Shown: positions 13,237 through 16,019 of the stretch, piece by piece
How the letters are laid out: every line of letters starts with the position of its first letter
Position numbering within the stretch: position 1 is the first letter of the stretch
NCBI GenBank assembly: GCA_001782975.1
Contig: MFQD01000034.1
Coordinates: 17,393 to 33,411, forward strand
Direction of reading: 5' to 3'
Source of the DNA: Candidatus Magasanikbacteria bacterium RIFCSPHIGHO2_02_FULL_50_9b
GTDB taxonomy: Bacteria; Patescibacteriota; Patescibacteriia; Magasanikbacterales; 2-02-FULL-50-9b
DNA length: 16,019 nt
Notes under the pieces: model-generated
Told to the model about the DNA's origin: nothing
The model's database searches: none
What the model saw: the letters and a program-made list of their open reading frames with translations, nothing else
Translations under genes and position numbers: made by a program

Positions 13237-14211
13237 ATGGCTATCATTGAAGTTTCGCATTTGAACAAAACGTACGAGTACTACAAAAAAGAGGCTGGGT
13301 TGGGCGCCGCGATCCGCGGGCTATTTCGACGCGAAAAATTGTTCACCCACGCGGTGAACGATGTGTCATTTGCCATCGAAGAAGGCGAGTTTGTCGGATT
13401 CTTGGGACCAAATGGCGCGGGAAAAACAACGACGTTAAAAATCTTGTCCGGTATTTTGCACCCAACGAGCGGTGACGCGCGCGTCATGGGATTCACCCCG
13501 TGGGAGCGTCGCACAGAATTTCAAAAACAATTTGCAATCGTGATGGGCCAAAAAAATCAGCTGTGGTGGGATTTGCCCGCCGTTGATTCGTTCATGCTGA
13601 ATAAAGAAATTTACGAAGTCTCTGACCGCGCGTACAAACAAACGCTCGGAGAACTCACTGACTTGCTCGACATCACGGACATCATCGACCGTCCAGTTCG
13701 AAAATTGTCGCTCGGTCAACGAATGAAGGCCGAGCTCGTCGCCGCATTACTGCATTCCCCGCGCGTATTATTTCTCGACGAACCAACGATCGGTCTCGAC
13801 GTTGTGTCGCAGCAAAAAATTCGCGAATTTTTGAAGCGCTATAACGAAGAAAAAAAGACAACGATCATTTTAACCAGCCATTACATGGATGATGTCGAAG
13901 CATTGACGCGTCGGGTGATTATGATTGATCATGGTGTGAAAGTGTATGACGGCGCGCTCACTGACATGGTCGCACGCTACGTTGATCACAAAATTTTGGA
14001 AGTCACATTCACGGAGCCGGTGTTGAAAAAAGACTTTCGCGGATGCGGCGAGTTACAAGAATTTGATTCGCACCGTGTGGTTTTGTCAGTTTCGAAAAAA
14101 CGCTCAAAAGAAGTGGCGGCACGGCTGCTTGCTTCGTTTCCGGTCGATGATATTTTGATCAGTGAAGAGTCGCTTGAGGACGTGGTACGGAAGATGTTTC
14201 AGGGGAAGTGA
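13237..14211 (+). CDS. ABC exporter ATP-binding protein (COG4586-like)
   Basis: A 324-aa ATPase. Walker A GPNGAGKT (57-64), Q-loop region 'FAIVMGQKNQLWWDLP', signature LSLGQRMK, Walker B VLFLDEPT, D-loop GLD and switch His in LTSHYMDD. The insertion before the Walker A region (YYKKEAGLGAAIRGLFRREK) and the 'GQKNQLWWDLPA.DSF.LNKEIY' segment are hallmarks of the COG4586 family, which energises paired COG4587/COG3694 permeases. A C-terminal domain of about 90 residues (from about 235) follows the ATPase core and may contact the permeases. Stop TGA; no clear terminator follows before the convergent Nudix gene. Confidence 0.95.
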   Translation: MAIIEVSHLNKTYEYYKKEAGLGAAIRGLFRREKLFTHAVNDVSFAIEEGEFVGFLGPNGAGKTTTLKILSGILHPTSGDARVMGFTPWERRTEFQKQFAIVMGQKNQLWWDLPAVDSFMLNKEIYEVSDRAYKQTLGELTDLLDITDIIDRPVRKLSLGQRMKAELVAALLHSPRVLFLDEPTIGLDVVSQQKIREFLKRYNEEKKTTIILTSHYMDDVEALTRRVIMIDHGVKVYDGALTDMVARYVDHKILEVTFTEPVLKKDFRGCGELQEFDSHRVVLSVSKKRSKEVAARLLASFPVDDILISEESLEDVVRKMFQGK

Positions 14212-14280
14212 GTTCTTCGACCTTTTCGGCAAGTTCTTCTGGGAGGGAGATGCAAATTATTTTTCGCATACCTAAGATTT

Positions 14281-14300
14281 GTAATACAATGTAATACAAA
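14281..14300 (+). repeat. Two tandem 10-bp repeats in AT-rich spacer
   Basis: GTAATACAAT (14281-14290) is followed immediately by GTAATACAAA (14291-14300). They lie in the 110-nt gap between the convergent ABC ATPase and Nudix genes (14212-14321). Two units is too few to call more than a short tandem duplication or a pair of binding sites. Confidence 0.5.
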
Positions 14301-14321
14301 AGTCAAGTGCTCAAAAAAGAC

Positions 14322-14744
14322 TCACCCGCCGCCCGCCGGAACCCAATTAATTCCGGCAAAAAATGCCTGATCCAACCGATGCGTCAGCAACCCAACAACC
14401 TCATCGCGCGAAACCCACCGCGCCTCAGGGTGCACGGGATCAACCGGCGCCAACGCCATCTCAACAGTCGTATACAAAAACATCGTGATTGTTTTTAACT
14501 CTTCAACATCATCGCCGCCATCGAACGCCGTCCTAAAACGATCATACGAGCCTAAATCGCGCACATACACCAAATCGCGCACCCCCGTTTCCTCATAAAT
14601 CTCCCGTGCCGCCGCGTCGCGTGCGCTCTCACCATCGTCAACATGACCTTTAGGCAATGACCATGAGCGACCACCCTGATTTGTCACCAAAACCTCACCG
14701 CGTGAATTCAACACCACTCCTCCAGCAACCGATGAATGTTTCAT
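14322..14744 (-). CDS. Nudix hydrolase (MutT/Ap4A-hydrolase-like)
   Basis: A 140-aa protein with a complete Nudix box: Gly33, Glu39, Arg47-Glu48, Glu51-Glu52 and Gly54 in G-x5-E-x7-REIYEETGV. The preceding SLPKGHVDDGE is the form usual in the diadenosine-polyphosphate branch ('W..PKGH.e.gE'), and 'SVAGGVVLNSRGEVLVT' is the standard first strand. It probably hydrolyses a nucleoside diphosphate linked to another group, perhaps Ap4A, with Mg2+ bound by the Glu residues. There is no clear Shine-Dalgarno; a T-rich stretch precedes the ATG. A TAGAAT hexamer overlapping the stop codons of the upstream HD gene could be a -10 box. It lies 39 nt after the HD gene on the same strand and is probably in its operon. 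Confidence 0.93.
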   Translation of the reverse strand: MKHSSVAGGVVLNSRGEVLVTNQGGRSWSLPKGHVDDGESARDAAAREIYEETGVRDLVYVRDLGSYDRFRTAFDGGDDVEELKTITMFLYTTVEMALAPVDPVHPEARWVSRDEVVGLLTHRLDQAFFAGINWVPAGGG

Positions 14745-14783
14745 AAAAAAATAAACGGCTTACAGCAGAACTCTCTCATTCTA

Positions 14784-15404
14784 CTATAAACCGTCGCGGG
14801 TGTCTCCCCGCTGCCGCTCACGACGCTCGTGCTCGCGACACAGCCGAGCGATTTCGGCATGCAACACTCCCGACCACCATTTTTCACGCGTCTCCAGCCG
14901 ACCAGCAAGATCGCGCGCAAGCGGCAAATAGTCGCGGCGTGCGTTGGCGACAATCCGTCGCGCATCTGCAGCAGCAAGAAACTCGATCGTCGACAAGTTG
15001 TGAATTTTGTCGCACAACTTAATGATCCACTCAAGAACGCCGCCCTGATGCCGAATCTGCCGCAAAAACTCATGCTTGCGTTTCGAGTCTTTGGTGAGTA
15101 CGAGCACGGATGCAAGAATCTCCGGCCCGAGCGACGTAACGATCCGCCGCTGATCAAAGCCCGAGCAATCCTCAACCACGTCGTGCAGCAAACCGACTGC
15201 AACGAATCGCCAGTCATGGAGTCTCAACAACTCGCCGGGCAACAGTGCAACAGCAATCGGATGAACTAGATATGGATCGCCGCTCTTGCGCGTCTGACCA
15301 TCGTGCGCTTCAGCGGCAATCTCAAATGCGGTGTCGATCAAATGGCACTCGCTCGGTGCATGATGCTTGCGCATCGTTCCAAGGAATTCAGTGGCTGTTT
15401 GCAT
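14784..15404 (-). CDS. Stand-alone HD-domain alarmone hydrolase (SpoT/MESH1-like)
   Basis: A 206-aa protein consisting of one HD domain. Expected metal and substrate residues are visible: His48 in 'RKSGDPYLVHPIAVA', His74-Asp75 and Glu78-Asp79 in 'LLHDVVED', and Asp132 in 'LCDKIHNL'. These fit the (p)ppGpp 3'-pyrophosphohydrolase domain of Rel/SpoT, but no synthetase or regulatory domain follows, so it resembles the small alarmone hydrolases (MESH1 type). Substrate (p)ppGpp is inferred; NADPH or other nucleotides are alternatives. AAGGAG (minus 15415-15410) lies 5 nt before the ATG at 15404 and decides that start over an in-frame upstream start at 15446. The gene ends in two consecutive amber codons, TAG TAG. 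Confidence 0.88.
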   Translation of the reverse strand: MQTATEFLGTMRKHHAPSECHLIDTAFEIAAEAHDGQTRKSGDPYLVHPIAVALLPGELLRLHDWRFVAVGLLHDVVEDCSGFDQRRIVTSLGPEILASVLVLTKDSKRKHEFLRQIRHQGGVLEWIIKLCDKIHNLSTIEFLAAADARRIVANARRDYLPLARDLAGRLETREKWWSGVLHAEIARLCREHERRERQRGDTRDGL

Positions 15405-15409
15405 CGCGT

Positions 15410-15415
15410 CTCCTT
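15410..15415 (-). promoter_or_regulatory. Strong Shine-Dalgarno of the HD hydrolase gene
   Basis: AAGGAG on the minus strand, 5 nt before the ATG at 15404. It is the clearest Shine-Dalgarno on the minus strand in this window. It lies 4 nt downstream of the GCGCGCG hairpin (15420-15436), so that hairpin could influence ribosome access. Confidence 0.8.
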
Positions 15416-15419
15416 GATC

Positions 15420-15436
15420 GCGCGCGACACGCGCGC
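15420..15436. repeat. GCGCGCG/CGCGCGC inverted repeat in divergent leader
   Basis: Perfect 7-bp arms, GCGCGCG (15420-15426) and CGCGCGC (15430-15436), with a 3-nt centre. On the HD gene mRNA this would form a GC-only hairpin just upstream of the Shine-Dalgarno. As DNA it could be an operator for the divergent promoters. Confidence 0.55.
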
Positions 15437-15444
15437 CTAGCTGC

Positions 15445-15473
15445 ACGCTACGGCAAAATTGCTATACTGTCAA
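15445..15473 (-). promoter_or_regulatory. Putative promoter of the HD hydrolase gene
   Basis: Minus strand TTGACA (15473-15468), 17-nt spacer, TAGCGT (15450-15445, three of six matches). The predicted start near 15438 places the GCGCGCG hairpin and the Shine-Dalgarno in the leader. Its -35 shares one base pair with the -10 of the divergent glycosyltransferase gene. Confidence 0.45.
15460..15468 (+). promoter_or_regulatory. Extended -10 promoter of the glycosyltransferase gene
   Basis: TGC-TATACT (15460-15468), an extended -10 with five of six matches and no convincing -35. The ATG begins 6 nt after the box, so the mRNA is probably leaderless. No Shine-Dalgarno is visible. Confidence 0.6.
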
Positions 15474-15474
15474 C

Positions 15475-16019
15475 ATGAAAATCTCAGTGATTATCCCAAC
15501 TATTAATCGACCGCAATTACAAGACGCACTGCGCAGTGTCCGCAATCAAACGCGCGCAGCGGATGAGATCATCATCGAACACGACGAGGACAGTGAACTA
15601 ACACGCCGCGGACCAGCCGCCACACGCAACGCAGGAGCACGTCGCGCACACGGCGATGTGCTGCTTTTCATTGACGATGATTGCGTCGCTGAATCACATT
15701 GGATCGAACGCATGGCAACCGCATTTGAAGATCCAGCGGTCACTGCGGTTTCCGGTGCGGTTCTGTATCGCGGCGCGAACCATCTGCCAACACTCAACGA
15801 ACGGGTGGTGCAAAATCCGGATGCGCGATGGTTCATGGGTGCGAACTGCGGTGTGCGGCGCGACGCATTTTGGAAACTCGGCGGGTTTCCAGAAAAATAT
15901 CGCGTCTATGAAGATAAAGCATTTGCGCTTTCGTGCTGGATGAAAAAATATTTAGTTGCCCGCGCGCCGCTCGCACAGGTGTATCATGCCACATCGCAAT
16001 GGGACGCACGAATGGTAAA
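15475..16019 (+). CDS. Family 2 glycosyltransferase, 5' part (cut by window end)
   Basis: 181 codons are present and the frame is open at the edge. The N-terminus MKISVIIPTINRP and 'ALRSVRNQTRAADEIII' is the classic GT-A nucleotide-sugar fold opening. 'RNAGARRAHGDVLLFIDDDC' carries the DXD-type metal site (IDDD), and 'ANCGVRRDAFWKLGGFPE...YEDKAFAL' matches the acceptor-binding region with the catalytic-base ED motif. It would transfer a sugar from a nucleotide donor to a glycan or lipid acceptor at the cytoplasmic face of the membrane. Donor and acceptor are unknown. It may serve the same surface-glycan system as the flippase and ligase, but it is 10 kb away and may belong to a separate cluster beyond the window. 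Confidence 0.9.
   Translation, partial: MKISVIIPTINRPQLQDALRSVRNQTRAADEIIIEHDEDSELTRRGPAATRNAGARRAHGDVLLFIDDDCVAESHWIERMATAFEDPAVTAVSGAVLYRGANHLPTLNERVVQNPDARWFMGANCGVRRDAFWKLGGFPEKYRVYEDKAFALSCWMKKYLVARAPLAQVYHATSQWDARMV

Noticed and set aside
14212..14321. Terminator between the convergent ABC ATPase and Nudix genes
   Set aside because: Only 3- to 4-bp stems near short T runs are visible; none is convincing on either strand.
14741..15217. Second minus-strand frame of 158 codons over the HD gene
   Set aside because: Shadow frame lacking domain motifs; the HD frame has all catalytic residues and a strong Shine-Dalgarno.

Overview
The window (16,019 bp) reads as a compact bacterial chromosome segment, moderately GC-rich, with short intergenic gaps, no insertion sequence, no CRISPR array and no rRNA. 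Several features point to a Candidate Phyla Radiation (Patescibacteria) genome. These are a SpoIID-like protein with the active-site spelling I associate with that group, secreted proteins with charged helical tails, a small stand-alone RRM protein, and several genes whose ATG sits 6-11 nt after a -10 box, which implies leaderless or nearly leaderless mRNAs. The taxonomic placement is inference.

Layout. 50-863 (+): a small membrane protein overlapping a membrane-anchored bacterial PH-domain protein. 983-1666 (+): a cysteine-rich lipoprotein with MopE-type metal-binding motifs, ending in a strong terminator. 1724-5804 (-): a three-gene envelope-glycan operon (Wzx-type flippase, Wzy/WaaL-type ligase or polymerase, SpoIID-like protein) joined by two ATGA overlaps. 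5907-6512 (-): an orphan soluble protein with its own promoter and terminator. 6604-6903 (-): an RNA-binding RRM protein behind a roughly 144-nt structured leader. 7181-8254 (+): a secreted protein with a helical tail. 8312-8397 (-): a tRNA of serine type whose anticodon is CUA, complementary to the amber stop codon. 8451-8780 (-): an Hsp20-like protein. 8957-11629 (+): a SERCA/PMR1-like Ca2+ P-type ATPase, followed closely by a COG4587/COG3694/COG4586-type ABC exporter (11634-14211). 14322-15404 (-): a Nudix hydrolase and a stand-alone SpoT/MESH1-like alarmone hydrolase. 15475 to the end (+): a family 2 glycosyltransferase cut by the window edge.

The two items most worth attention are adjacent. 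The first is a complete, apparently expressed type II tRNA with anticodon CUA, in a window where four of sixteen complete genes end in TAG. The second is a 154-bp inverted-repeat element (8792-8945) with 24-bp perfect arms and internal hairpins. Each arm carries an outward-facing extended -10 box, placed so that the ATGs of the Hsp20-like gene and the Ca2+ ATPase gene are mirror-symmetric to the nucleotide.
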